Below, in pieces: positions 47,197-56,003 of a DNA stretch of 64,000 bases. Origin of the DNA: Acidaminococcus fermentans_A (lineage in GTDB: Bacteria; Bacillota; Negativicutes; Acidaminococcales; Acidaminococcaceae); assembly GCF_052216985.1 (NCBI RefSeq), contig NZ_JBQOUY010000010.1, positions 16,721 to 80,720 on the forward strand, in the 5' to 3' direction. A program made the translations under genes and the position numbers. The notes under the pieces are model-generated. The model made no database searches, was not told the DNA's origin, and saw nothing but the letters and a program-made list of their open reading frames with translations. Numbering within the stretch: position 1 is the first letter of the stretch; every line of letters begins with the position of its first letter.

Positions 47197-47673
47197 ATGG
47201 CAATCTATGATATTGTAAAAGTGGGGGCTCCGATCCTCCGGGAAAAGGCAGCCCCTGTCACTCGTTTCGATAAAAAACTGGGCCGTCTGCTGAAGGATAT
47301 GGCAGAAACCATGTATGCAGCCAATGGCTGCGGTTTGGCTGCGCCTCAGATCGGTCTCAGCAAACGGCTGGTGGTCATCGATGCCGGAGATGGGGCAGGC
47401 ATCCGGGAATTCGTGAATCCGGTACTGACGGATCCAGTAGGAGAAGCTGTGGATTCCGAAGGCTGTCTCAGCGTTCCTTCTTATGAAGGAGAAGTCAAGC
47501 GGGCGGCCCAGATCACCGTCCATTTCCAGGACCGGAAGGGAGATCATTACCGGCTGACGGCAGAAGGGCTCCTGGCCCGGGCTCTCCAGCACGAATGCGA
47601 TCATCTGGAGGGGATCCTGTTCATTGACAAGGCCCTCAGCCTCTCTGCAAAACCAAAGGAAGAAAACGTATGA
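47197..47673 (+). CDS. def: Peptide deformylase
   Basis: Def removes the N-formyl group from nascent proteins. The 158-residue metalloenzyme has the three motifs GCGLAAPQIG (about 46-55), EGCLSVPSY with the metal Cys (about 88-96) and HECDHLEGILF (about 131-141). It starts the long housekeeping operon; its stop overlaps fmt by four bases, pairing formyl addition and removal. Confidence 0.96.
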   Translation: MAIYDIVKVGAPILREKAAPVTRFDKKLGRLLKDMAETMYAANGCGLAAPQIGLSKRLVVIDAGDGAGIREFVNPVLTDPVGEAVDSEGCLSVPSYEGEVKRAAQITVHFQDRKGDHYRLTAEGLLARALQHECDHLEGILFIDKALSLSAKPKEENV

Positions 47674-48605
47674 AAATCGTATTTATGGGAACACCGGAAT
47701 TTGCTGCGGCCAGCCTGCAAGCCCTGGTAAGAGCCGGTCTCTATGAAATCGCGGCGGTAGTCACCCAGCCGGATCGTCCCAAAGGGCGGGGCCATAAGGT
47801 CATGATGAGCCCTGTGAAGGAATATGCTCTTTCCCAGGGCCTTCCGGTGCTCCAGCCAGAACGGGTGAAAACTCCGGAATTCCAGGCGGAGATGGAGAAA
47901 ATCCGTCCAGAATTGATCGTAGTCGCTGCTTTTGGACAGTTCCTGCCCAAAGCTTTGCTGGATTTGCCCCGGTATGGTTGCATCAATGTCCATGCTTCCC
48001 TGCTGCCGAAGTATCGGGGGGCAGCACCCATCCACTATGCCATCTTAAAGGGAGAAAAAGAAGCCGGTGTGACCATCATGCAGATGGACGTGGGGATGGA
48101 TACAGGTGCCATGCTCAGCAAAGTATCTGTGCCAGTGGGGCAGGAAATGACCCAGGGAGAACTCCATGATATCCTGAAGGAAAAAGGGGCGCAGCTGCTC
48201 CTGGACACCATCCCTCGTTTGGTGAAGGGAAACATCCAGGCAGTTCCCCAGCCGGAAGAAGAAGCTACCTATGCTTCCCTCATTACCCGGGATATGGAAA
48301 AGCTGGATTGGAGCAGGACGGCAGAAGGACTCCACGATCAGATCCGGGCTTTCGATCCCTGGCCGGGTTCTTTTACCCTGCTGCCTGATGGGAAACGGCT
48401 GAAAGTCTGGAAGAGCCGCGTGCTGGAAACCTGCAGCCAGGAGGTTCCAGGGACCGTGCTCCAAGCAGATCCCAAAGGGTTCCGGGTGGCCTGTGGAAAG
48501 GGCAGCCTGGAAATCTTGGAATGTCAGCCGGAGGGAAAGAAACGGATGGCAGCCGCTCCTTTTGTCAACGGCAAGCACGTCAAACCAGGGGATAGGCTGG
48601 TATAG
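47670..48605 (+). CDS. fmt: Methionyl-tRNA formyltransferase
   Basis: Fmt formylates initiator Met-tRNA. The 311-residue protein begins MKIVFMGTPEFAAASLQAL, has QPDRPKGRGHKVMMSPVK (about 31-48), the catalytic INVHASLLPKYRGAAPIHYA (about 106-125) and GVTIMQMDVGMDTGAML (about 133-149), then the C-terminal tRNA-binding domain. ATGA overlap with def. Confidence 0.97.
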   Translation: MKIVFMGTPEFAAASLQALVRAGLYEIAAVVTQPDRPKGRGHKVMMSPVKEYALSQGLPVLQPERVKTPEFQAEMEKIRPELIVVAAFGQFLPKALLDLPRYGCINVHASLLPKYRGAAPIHYAILKGEKEAGVTIMQMDVGMDTGAMLSKVSVPVGQEMTQGELHDILKEKGAQLLLDTIPRLVKGNIQAVPQPEEEATYASLITRDMEKLDWSRTAEGLHDQIRAFDPWPGSFTLLPDGKRLKVWKSRVLETCSQEVPGTVLQADPKGFRVACGKGSLEILECQPEGKKRMAAAPFVNGKHVKPGDRLV

Positions 48606-48608
48606 ATC

Positions 48609-49382
48609 ATGGGTATGGGATTTCGGCCGAAGAAACGGCTTTTCATGGCACTGGCTTCCCTGGCCGTCCTTTTGGCGGCCGGCGCAGCCTATGGTTTGTG
48701 GCAGATCATGGTGCCAGGGCTGACCCAGCTCCATCCCTGGCTGCCCCAGGTCATAGGCTGGATGCTGCTTTTGCTCATCCTGGCCCTTTGCTCCGGGATC
48801 GTGGGAATCGTCTTGGCCATCCTGGGCTTTCCTACCATCCGGTTCTTTTATTTCTGGGCGTGGCATATCATCAATTTTGTATATCCCTTAGCCATTTTCC
48901 TGGGGAAGATGATGGGTATTTCCAAACGGAGAGTGGAACAGTCCTTTATCGAAGTGAGCAACCATCTGGTCCGGCGCCAGCATATCCGGGTGCCGGCTAG
49001 CCGTCTGCTGATCCTGACACCCCACTGCATCCAGCTGGATACCTGTCCTTATAAAGTGACCCGGGATATCAACAACTGCCATCAATGCGGCCGCTGCGGA
49101 GTGGGGCAGCTTTTGGCTCTGTCACAGAAGTATGGGGTCCATGTGGCCATTGCTACAGGGGGGACCCTGGCCCGGCAGGCTGTGAAAAAGGCCCGTCCTA
49201 AAGCCATACTGGCAGTGGCCTGTGAACGGGATCTGACCAGCGGGATCCAAGATGTGTTTCCCCTGCCGGTCATCGGGGTACTGAATGAACGGCCGAATGG
49301 CCCTTGTTTCAATACTCGGGCGGATATGGGAAAAATCGAAGAGGCCATACGGTCTTTTATTTTGGAAGAGGAAGGATCATGA
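48609..49382 (+). CDS. DUF116 family membrane protein
   Basis: The 257-residue protein has two to three N-terminal membrane helices (about 11-30, 47-75, 78-100) and a cytoplasmic Cys-rich domain: CIQLDTCPYKVTRDINNC, HQCGRCGVGQLLAL (about 141-170), then VAIATGGTLARQAVKKARPK and ILAVACERDLTSGI. This is the DUF116 pattern, often found in the def-fmt-rsmB cluster of Firmicutes. The cysteines could bind a metal cluster. Function is not established. Its stop overlaps rsmB by four bases. Confidence 0.88.
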   Translation: MGMGFRPKKRLFMALASLAVLLAAGAAYGLWQIMVPGLTQLHPWLPQVIGWMLLLLILALCSGIVGIVLAILGFPTIRFFYFWAWHIINFVYPLAIFLGKMMGISKRRVEQSFIEVSNHLVRRQHIRVPASRLLILTPHCIQLDTCPYKVTRDINNCHQCGRCGVGQLLALSQKYGVHVAIATGGTLARQAVKKARPKAILAVACERDLTSGIQDVFPLPVIGVLNERPNGPCFNTRADMGKIEEAIRSFILEEEGS

Positions 49383-50719
49383 AAGAAACTGGAAAGAATC
49401 CAAGAGAAACTGCGCTGTTGATCTTAGAACAGATCTTTCTCAAGGGAGCTTATGCAAATCTGGCATTGGCCCAGGGCCTGCGCAGGGCTTCCCTGTCTCT
49501 CCTTGACCGGAAACTGGCTACAGAGCTGGTCTATGGAACGGTCAAGACCCTGGGGACCCTGGACTGGTACCTAGCCAAGGTGGTGAACCGTCCTCTGCGG
49601 AAACTGGATCCTTTGGTCCTGGTAATCCTGCGTCTGGGAGCCTATCAGCTGCTGTATCTGGACCGGATCCCGGTTTCTGCAGCCTGCAATGAAAGTGTGG
49701 AACTGGCCAAGAAATGGGTCCATGAAGGGGCCGCAAAACTGGTGAACGGTGCCCTGCGGCAGCTGGCTCGGACCAAGGACCAGTGGAAATTCCCTCAGGG
49801 ACCGGAACAGGAATTGGAACGGATCGCCCTGGAATATTACCACCCAGAATGGCTGATACGGCGGTGGAAATTCCGCTATGGGTTGGCTGAAGCCATCAAA
49901 ATTTGTGAATTCGACAATGCCCGTCCGGCTTTTTCCTTCCGGGTCAATACGCTCCGGGATAGCCGGGATGGTCTCCAAGAAAAAATGGCGGAAAAGGGCA
50001 TCGGGACCCGTCCTTCCTGCTGGTCTCCTGACGGTCTCATCTGTGACAGCCTGCCTTCCCTGGATACCCTAGTGGAGTCCTTCGGATCGGATATCTACAT
50101 CCAAGATGAAAGCTCGATGCTGGATGCTGCAGTCCTGGATCCCCAGCCTGGGGACCGGGTCCTGGATCTGTGCAGTGCTCCGGGGGGAAAGACCACCCAT
50201 TTGGCCCAGAAGATGCAGGACCGGGGGGAAATCCTGGCTCTGGATCTGTATGACCATAAGTTGGAACTGGTCCGGGAGAATGCCCGGAGGCTGGGAATCC
50301 AGTGCATCCGGACAGAAAAACAGGATGGGACCGTCTTTGTCCCGGACTGGGAAGAGTCAGCGGACCGAGTCCTGGTGGATGCTCCCTGCAGCGGACTGGG
50401 TGTGCTGAATCGGCGGGCAGAAGCCCGGTGGACCAAGGACGAACGGTCTCTCAGCCAATTCCCGCCCCTGCAGAAAAAAATCCTGGAAAATGGGGCCCGG
50501 TATGTAAAACCAGGCGGACGGCTGCTCTACAGCACCTGTACCCTGGAACAGGATGAAAATACCCGGGTGCGGAAGTGGTTCCTGGAAAACCATCCAGAGT
50601 TCATCCCTGTGTCCTTTTCCCATCCGGTGACCGGAGAGAGCTTGGAAGAACTCCAGATCCTGCCCCAGAGGGACGGCATCAACGGGTTCTATCTTTGTCT
50701 TTTTGCCAAACGAAAGTGA
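49379..50719 (+). CDS. rsmB: 16S rRNA (cytosine-967-C5)-methyltransferase
   Basis: The 446-residue protein has an N-terminal NusB-like RNA-binding domain (about 8-130: RETALLILEQIFLKGAYANL, LVYGTVKTLGTLDWYL) and a SAM methyltransferase domain with LDLCSAPGGKTTHLAQ (about 261-276), VLVDAPCSGLGVLNRR (about 331-346) and the catalytic Cys in YSTCTLEQDENT (about 384-395). ATG 49379 overlaps the DUF116 stop; a longer in-frame extension runs into that gene and has no ribosome site. Confidence 0.95.
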   Translation: MKETGKNPRETALLILEQIFLKGAYANLALAQGLRRASLSLLDRKLATELVYGTVKTLGTLDWYLAKVVNRPLRKLDPLVLVILRLGAYQLLYLDRIPVSAACNESVELAKKWVHEGAAKLVNGALRQLARTKDQWKFPQGPEQELERIALEYYHPEWLIRRWKFRYGLAEAIKICEFDNARPAFSFRVNTLRDSRDGLQEKMAEKGIGTRPSCWSPDGLICDSLPSLDTLVESFGSDIYIQDESSMLDAAVLDPQPGDRVLDLCSAPGGKTTHLAQKMQDRGEILALDLYDHKLELVRENARRLGIQCIRTEKQDGTVFVPDWEESADRVLVDAPCSGLGVLNRRAEARWTKDERSLSQFPPLQKKILENGARYVKPGGRLLYSTCTLEQDENTRVRKWFLENHPEFIPVSFSHPVTGESLEELQILPQRDGINGFYLCLFAKRK

Positions 50720-50728
50720 GAACACACC

Positions 50729-51787
50729 ATGTGTAAAAAAGAAATCATGGGCCTGACACGGGAGGAGCTCCAAGGAGAACTGGCCAGCCTGGGCATGAAG
50801 AAATTCCGGGCGGAGCAGGTGTTCCGCTGGCTCTATGAAAAGGCTGCTGTGGATTTTGCCCAGATGAGCAACTTGAGCAAGGAAGCCCGGCAGCAGCTGG
50901 CAGACCGGTATACCATTGCCACGGCCCAAGTGAAGGTGCTGAAAGAATACAAGTCCCAAGATGGACTGACCCACAAGGTGCTCCTGGAACTGACGGACGG
51001 CGCCACGGTGGAAACAGTGCTGATGCACCACGACTATGGCTACAGCGTCTGTTTATCGTCCCAGGTGGGCTGTGCGATGAACTGTGCTTTCTGTGCCAGT
51101 GGGCTCCATGGCTTTGTCCGGAACCTGACGGTGGCAGAAATCCTGGCCCAGCTCTACTTCTTCCAGAGCGGGCTCCAGCCTCAGGGAGAACGGGTAAGCC
51201 GGGTGGTGGTCATGGGCAGCGGAGAACCTATGCTGAACTTGGAAAACGTGCTCAAGGCCCTGGATATCCTCCACAGTGACCAGGGCCAGTGCATCGGCTA
51301 TCGGAATATGACGATTTCTACCTGCGGGGTGGTGCCGGGGATCAAGGAACTGACGGCACAGGGCCGGAACATCAACCTGGCCATTTCTCTGCATGGAGCC
51401 TCCCAGGAACTGCGGAACCGGCTGATGCCCATCAATCGGAAGTATCCCTATCCGGACGTGATCCAGGCAGCGGATGCCTATGAAAAGAGCAATGGCCGCC
51501 AAGTCATGTATGAATATATCCTCCTGGCAGGGATCAATGACCGGCTGGAAGATGCCCGTCGTCTGGCAGATGCTCTGGAGCACAAGGAATGTGTCATCAA
51601 CCTGATCCCGGCCAATCCAGTCCCGGAAAAGGGGTTTGCCCGTCCTAGCGATGGAGCAGTGGACCGGTTCTTTCAGCTGCTGAAGAAACGCAGGCTGAAT
51701 GTGACCGTCCGGAAAGAAATGGGAAAGGATATCAATGCGGCCTGCGGCCAGCTGCGGGCCAGTGCATTAAAGGAGGCACAGGAATAA
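50729..51787 (+). CDS. rlmN: Dual-specificity 23S rRNA/tRNA adenine-C2 methyltransferase
   Basis: RlmN is a radical-SAM enzyme that methylates A2503 of 23S rRNA and A37 of tRNA. The 352-residue protein shows the cluster motif in GCAMNCAFCASGLHGFVRNL (CxxxCxxC, about 113-132), the GEPMLNLENVLKAL segment (about 171-184) and the C-terminal NLIPANPVPEKGFARPS, plus the acceptor Cys near NAACGQLRA. It lies 9 bases after rsmB. Confidence 0.96.
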   Translation: MCKKEIMGLTREELQGELASLGMKKFRAEQVFRWLYEKAAVDFAQMSNLSKEARQQLADRYTIATAQVKVLKEYKSQDGLTHKVLLELTDGATVETVLMHHDYGYSVCLSSQVGCAMNCAFCASGLHGFVRNLTVAEILAQLYFFQSGLQPQGERVSRVVVMGSGEPMLNLENVLKALDILHSDQGQCIGYRNMTISTCGVVPGIKELTAQGRNINLAISLHGASQELRNRLMPINRKYPYPDVIQAADAYEKSNGRQVMYEYILLAGINDRLEDARRLADALEHKECVINLIPANPVPEKGFARPSDGAVDRFFQLLKKRRLNVTVRKEMGKDINAACGQLRASALKEAQE

Positions 51788-52519
51788 ATGATAGCAGTGA
51801 GCCGGACCAACCGGGGAATGGTGCGTCCCAATAATGAGGACAGCATCCTGGTACGGGAACCGGATCTGTATGCCATTGCCGATGGCATGGGCGGAGCAGA
51901 TGCGGGGGAAGTAGCCAGCTATGAAGCGGTCCACCAGCTGAGCCGTCTGGATTTGTCAGGACTGCAGAGAAAGGAAATCCTTCCATTTTTGGAACGGAGC
52001 ATCCAGAATATCAATAAAAAAATCTGGGAACTTTCCCAGGAGAAGGAAAATTTCACTGGGATGGGGACGACCTTGACGGCAGTCTATCTGCCCACGCCCC
52101 ACAGTGCTTTTGTGGCCCATGTGGGAGACAGCCGGATCTACGTATGGCAGGAGGGGACGCTGCGCCAGGTGACCAGTGACCACAGTTATGTGGCAGAATT
52201 GGTGCGGCAGAAACAGATGACCCCAGAAGAAGCGGAAGCCTCTTCCCAGAAGCACATGATCACCCGGGCCATCGGGGTGGATCCTCAGGTCCAGGTGGAT
52301 ACCTTTGAGATCCTGCTGGATGGAGCCCAGAAGCTCCTGATCTGTTCCGATGGACTGACCAATATGATCTCCGAAGCGGAAATCGAACGGATCCTGGGAG
52401 ACCGTAACCTGGAAAGAATGGCGGATGGACTGATGAACGGAGCCATGACCGCTGGCGGCGACGATAATATCTCATTCATTGTCATTGATCTGGAGGCTGT
52501 AGAATGGAAGGTAGAATAA
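51788..52519 (+). CDS. PP2C-type Ser/Thr protein phosphatase (Stp-like)
   Basis: The 243-residue phosphatase has the metal-binding residues in RPNNEDSILV (about 15-24), IADGMGGADAGEVAS (about 36-50), HVGDSRIYVW (about 113-122) and GGDDNISFIVIDLE (about 223-236). It reverses phosphorylation by the kinase encoded next, whose start it overlaps by 16 bases. This phosphatase-kinase pair is a conserved Firmicute module linking wall precursors to growth. Confidence 0.95.
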   Translation: MIAVSRTNRGMVRPNNEDSILVREPDLYAIADGMGGADAGEVASYEAVHQLSRLDLSGLQRKEILPFLERSIQNINKKIWELSQEKENFTGMGTTLTAVYLPTPHSAFVAHVGDSRIYVWQEGTLRQVTSDHSYVAELVRQKQMTPEEAEASSQKHMITRAIGVDPQVQVDTFEILLDGAQKLLICSDGLTNMISEAEIERILGDRNLERMADGLMNGAMTAGGDDNISFIVIDLEAVEWKVE

Positions 52520-54477
52520 CACTGAATGGCCGCTATGAAATCATTGACAAAATCGGCGGAGGCGGCATGGCCGAAGTGTTCCATGGCTATGATACGGTCC
52601 TCCATCGGGATGTGGGCATCAAGATCCTCCGGGATCAGTTCATCCAGGATAAGCAGTTCGTAGCGCGGTTCCGTCAGGAAGCCTGCAATGCAGCCTGCCT
52701 GTCCCACCCCAATATCGTCAATATCTATGACAGCGGCAATGAAAATGACATTTACTATATCGTCATGGAATATGTGGTGGGCCGTTCCCTGAAGGAAGTG
52801 ATCGAAGAGAACGGAGCCCTGGACTACAAGACAGCGGTCCGGTATGCAATCGGCATCGCTTCCGCCTTGAAGCAGGCCCATGACCATTCCATCGTCCACT
52901 GCGATGTGAAGAGCCAGAATATCCTCATCGATACCAAAGGAGTACCGAAGATCACGGATTTCGGGATTGCCCGGGCTTTCGGGCAGCCCAGTAATGCATC
53001 TGAAAAAAATGTCATCGGCTCGGTCTATTATCTTTCGCCGGAACAGGCTGCAGGACAGCCTGTGACTCCCCAGTCGGATCTGTATTCCCTGGGGGTGGTG
53101 CTGTTCGAGATGCTTACGGGGAAGCTGCCCTATGACGGGGATACCCCCTTGGAAGTAGCCCGGATGCACCTGGAGTCCTCCACACCGTCAGCCCGCCGGT
53201 ACGATCCGGATATCCCCTATTATCTGGACAATATCATCACCAAGGCCCTGGCCAAGAATCCTCGGCTGCGGTATGCTACGGCGGATGATTTCCTGATGGA
53301 TCTGAAGCATGCCCAGACCCATCTCCTGGGGGATACGGGGCTGGATGAGGATGCCTGGACACAGCCTCGGAAGAAGCCTGTCAGCGATGAAACCATGGTC
53401 ATCAGCAAAAGCGACATGCTGGATGGGCTGCTCCAGTCCCAGAATGCGGAAGCAGCGGGGCACCATCCCGGGGAAGGAAACGGAAAGCGGGAACATGGGG
53501 AAACACCGGAGAAGGAGACATGGCTGGACCGGTATGGAAAAAAGAAACTGCTGGCCTTCTTCCTGGCGGCCATCGTAGTCCTCAGCGGGGTCATCTATGC
53601 CATCTTGAGCTATACCAGCGGAGATGTGACGGTGCCGGATCTGAAGGGCAAGACCATCGTAGAAGCAGAGGCCATCTTGACCAAGGACAAACTGGGCTAC
53701 ACCCTGACGGAGGAATACGATGCCAAGGCGACCCCGGGGATAATCATCAAACAGAATCCTGCCGCCCACAGTCGGGTCAAGGCCGGGCGGAAGATCCATC
53801 TGGTGGTCAGCAAGGGCCCAGAACCCGGTGTAGTGCCGGATTTAAAGAAAAAGACGCTGACGGAAGCCACTGCTATGCTGGAAAAAGCCAAACTGAAAGT
53901 GGGGAGCGTTACGGTGAAGTATGAAGCAGGAGCCCCCAAAGGGACCGTGCTGTCCCAGAGCATAGCGCCCAAACAGAAAGTCAGCGAAGGGACTAGCGTG
54001 GACCTGGTGGTGAATATCAGCGGGAACCAGACGGTGGTACCCAGCCTGGACGGGATGAGTTTAGCGGAAGCCAGGAACCATCTGAATCATATGGGCCTGA
54101 CGATTGGCAGCATCCAGACGGCAGAAAGCGACAAGGCAAAGGATACGGTCCTGTCCAGCGATCCCGGCAGCGGATCCGTACTGGATAAGGGATCCGCCGT
54201 GAGTCTGGTGGTTTCTGCTGGCAAGAAGGAGGAAAAGAAAAATCGGAGCACTTCCGGCAGCAGCGGAGGCAGTACCCGGACCATCGGCTATACTGTCCCC
54301 GGCAGCGGCAGTGCAAAGAACGTCAAGATCATCGTTTCTGATGACAGCAGTACCCGGACCATCTTCTCGGATGCGGTAGCCCCTGGGACCCGGATCACCC
54401 GGACGGTGAATGTGGGATCCGGAGCCAGCGTCCAGATTTATGTGAACGGTGAATTGGCGGAGGATAAAGCCCTGTGA
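52504..54477 (+). CDS. Membrane Ser/Thr protein kinase with three PASTA domains
   Basis: The 657-residue protein has a cytoplasmic kinase (about 8-270; GGGGMAEVFHGYDTVLHRDV, IVHCDVKSQNILIDTKGVPK, ITDFGIARAF), a juxtamembrane linker, one membrane helix (LLAFFLAAIVVLSGVIYAIL, about 346-366) and three extracellular PASTA repeats (about 374-440, 442-508, 510-575) that bind muropeptides or lipid II. A Ser/Gly-rich linker leads to a last small beta domain (about 595-655) that is not PASTA. It is a PknB/PrkC-type sensor of wall state. Its stop overlaps rsgA (GTGA). Confidence 0.95.
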   Translation: MEGRITLNGRYEIIDKIGGGGMAEVFHGYDTVLHRDVGIKILRDQFIQDKQFVARFRQEACNAACLSHPNIVNIYDSGNENDIYYIVMEYVVGRSLKEVIEENGALDYKTAVRYAIGIASALKQAHDHSIVHCDVKSQNILIDTKGVPKITDFGIARAFGQPSNASEKNVIGSVYYLSPEQAAGQPVTPQSDLYSLGVVLFEMLTGKLPYDGDTPLEVARMHLESSTPSARRYDPDIPYYLDNIITKALAKNPRLRYATADDFLMDLKHAQTHLLGDTGLDEDAWTQPRKKPVSDETMVISKSDMLDGLLQSQNAEAAGHHPGEGNGKREHGETPEKETWLDRYGKKKLLAFFLAAIVVLSGVIYAILSYTSGDVTVPDLKGKTIVEAEAILTKDKLGYTLTEEYDAKATPGIIIKQNPAAHSRVKAGRKIHLVVSKGPEPGVVPDLKKKTLTEATAMLEKAKLKVGSVTVKYEAGAPKGTVLSQSIAPKQKVSEGTSVDLVVNISGNQTVVPSLDGMSLAEARNHLNHMGLTIGSIQTAESDKAKDTVLSSDPGSGSVLDKGSAVSLVVSAGKKEEKKNRSTSGSSGGSTRTIGYTVPGSGSAKNVKIIVSDDSSTRTIFSDAVAPGTRITRTVNVGSGASVQIYVNGELAEDKAL

Positions 54478-55361
54478 GTACAGCAACTGGGAGAATCATC
54501 AAGACCTATAACGGGTATTATTATGTAGCCGGAGACGATGGGCAGCTTTATACCTGCAAGGTGAAAGGGCGGATGAAGCAGAGACGGTTCATCATGGCAG
54601 CCGGGGACCGGGTGGAATTGGAGACCCAGGGTACGGAGGGGATGATCCGGGAAATCCTGCCCCGGCAGAATCTGCTCCAGCGGCCCCTGGTGGCCAATCT
54701 GGACTGTCTGATGGCGGTCTTTGCCTGCGGAGACCCTGATCCCAGCTTCCTGTTGGTGGACAAACTGCTGGCTCTGGCTGAAGCCGCCGGTATTCCGGCT
54801 GCCCTGGTCCTCAATAAGGAAGACCTGGCCCCGGAAGGCTTGCTGGAACAGTTCCAATCCATCTATGGGGCCTTGGGATACTCGGTATTTCCCATCCAGG
54901 CTCGAGAGGGATTGGGACTGGAACCGATCCTGGAAGAAATCCAGGGGAAGACGGTGGCTTTCGGGGGTCCCTCCGGGGCAGGGAAATCTACCCTGCTGAA
55001 CCATCTGGACCCGTCCCTCACCTTGAAGACCGGCCATGTGAGCAGTAAAATCGGCCGTGGACGCCATACCACCCGGTTTGCCGAACTGCTGCCTTTTGCC
55101 GGGGGCTACATTGTGGATACCCCGGGTTTTGGGAATATCGACCTGTCGGAATTGGACATGGCATCGGCGGCAGACGGGTTCCGGGAAATCCGGGCTCGGG
55201 AAGGCCATTGCCGGTTTACCGGATGTTCCCATACCCATGAACCAGACTGTGAAGTCAAAGCGGCGGTGGAACGGGGCGAAATCGCTTCCAGCCGCTATGC
55301 TTCCTATTGTACGATCCGTCAAGAACTGGCGGATGCCAAGAAAAGAGGAAAGAGATCATGA
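54474..55361 (+). CDS. rsgA: Small-subunit ribosome biogenesis GTPase
   Basis: RsgA checks late 30S assembly. The 295-residue circularly permuted GTPase has an OB fold (about 1-65), G4 in LVLNKEDL (about 109-116), G1 in GGPSGAGKSTLLNHL (about 163-177), the permuted G3 DTPGFG (about 216-221) and a zinc motif with late Cys/His (HCRFTGCSHTHEPDCEV, about 244-260). It starts with GTG at 54474. Confidence 0.95.
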   Translation: MSTATGRIIKTYNGYYYVAGDDGQLYTCKVKGRMKQRRFIMAAGDRVELETQGTEGMIREILPRQNLLQRPLVANLDCLMAVFACGDPDPSFLLVDKLLALAEAAGIPAALVLNKEDLAPEGLLEQFQSIYGALGYSVFPIQAREGLGLEPILEEIQGKTVAFGGPSGAGKSTLLNHLDPSLTLKTGHVSSKIGRGRHTTRFAELLPFAGGYIVDTPGFGNIDLSELDMASAADGFREIRAREGHCRFTGCSHTHEPDCEVKAAVERGEIASSRYASYCTIRQELADAKKRGKRS

Positions 55362-55999
55362 CCATCATTGCACCTTCTATTTTGTCTTCTGACTTTTCCC
55401 GCCTAGGAGAAGAAGTGGCCCGTATCCAGGATGCGGGGGCTGACTGGTGCCATATCGATGTAATGGACGGTCAGTTCGTCCCCAACCTGACCTTTGGGGC
55501 ACCTGTCGTCAAATGCCTGCGGAAACGGACGGAGATGTTCTTTGACTGCCATCTGATGGTGGAGAATCCGGAGAACTATGTGGACAGTTTTGCCACGGCA
55601 GGAGCTGACCTGCTCTGTGTCCATGCGGAAGCCACCCATCATCTCCACCGGCTGATCCAGACTATCCACAGCAAGGGAATCCAGGCCGGCGTGGCACTGA
55701 ATCCGGCTACCCCCCTGTGCCAGATCGAGGAAATCCTGCCTGATGCAGATATGATCCTGATCATGAGTGTGAACCCCGGCTTCGGCGGCCAGAAATTCAT
55801 CCCAGCTAGTGTAGATAAGATCCGCCGGCTGAAGCAGATGATCCGGGAACGGGATCTGAAAACGCTGATCGAAGTAGACGGCGGGGTCAACGGTGAAACG
55901 GCCAAAGCCTGCCGGGAAGCGGGCGCTGATGTGCTGGTGGCGGGATCCTTTGTCTTTGGGGCCCCGGATATGCAGGAAGCGGTCACTGCTCTGCGGTAA
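55358..55999 (+). CDS. rpe: Ribulose-phosphate 3-epimerase
   Basis: Rpe interconverts ribulose and xylulose 5-phosphates. The 213-residue barrel shows IAPSILSSDFSRLGEEVARI (about 4-23), DWCHIDVMDGQFVPNLTFGA (about 29-48), a FDCHLMV strand (about 64-70), MSVNPGFGGQKFIP (about 136-149) and VDGGVNGETA (about 173-182). ATG 55358 overlaps the rsgA stop by four bases; the longer frame upstream has no ribosome site. Confidence 0.96.
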   Translation: MTIIAPSILSSDFSRLGEEVARIQDAGADWCHIDVMDGQFVPNLTFGAPVVKCLRKRTEMFFDCHLMVENPENYVDSFATAGADLLCVHAEATHHLHRLIQTIHSKGIQAGVALNPATPLCQIEEILPDADMILIMSVNPGFGGQKFIPASVDKIRRLKQMIRERDLKTLIEVDGGVNGETAKACREAGADVLVAGSFVFGAPDMQEAVTALR

Positions 56000-56003
56000 G
56001 ACC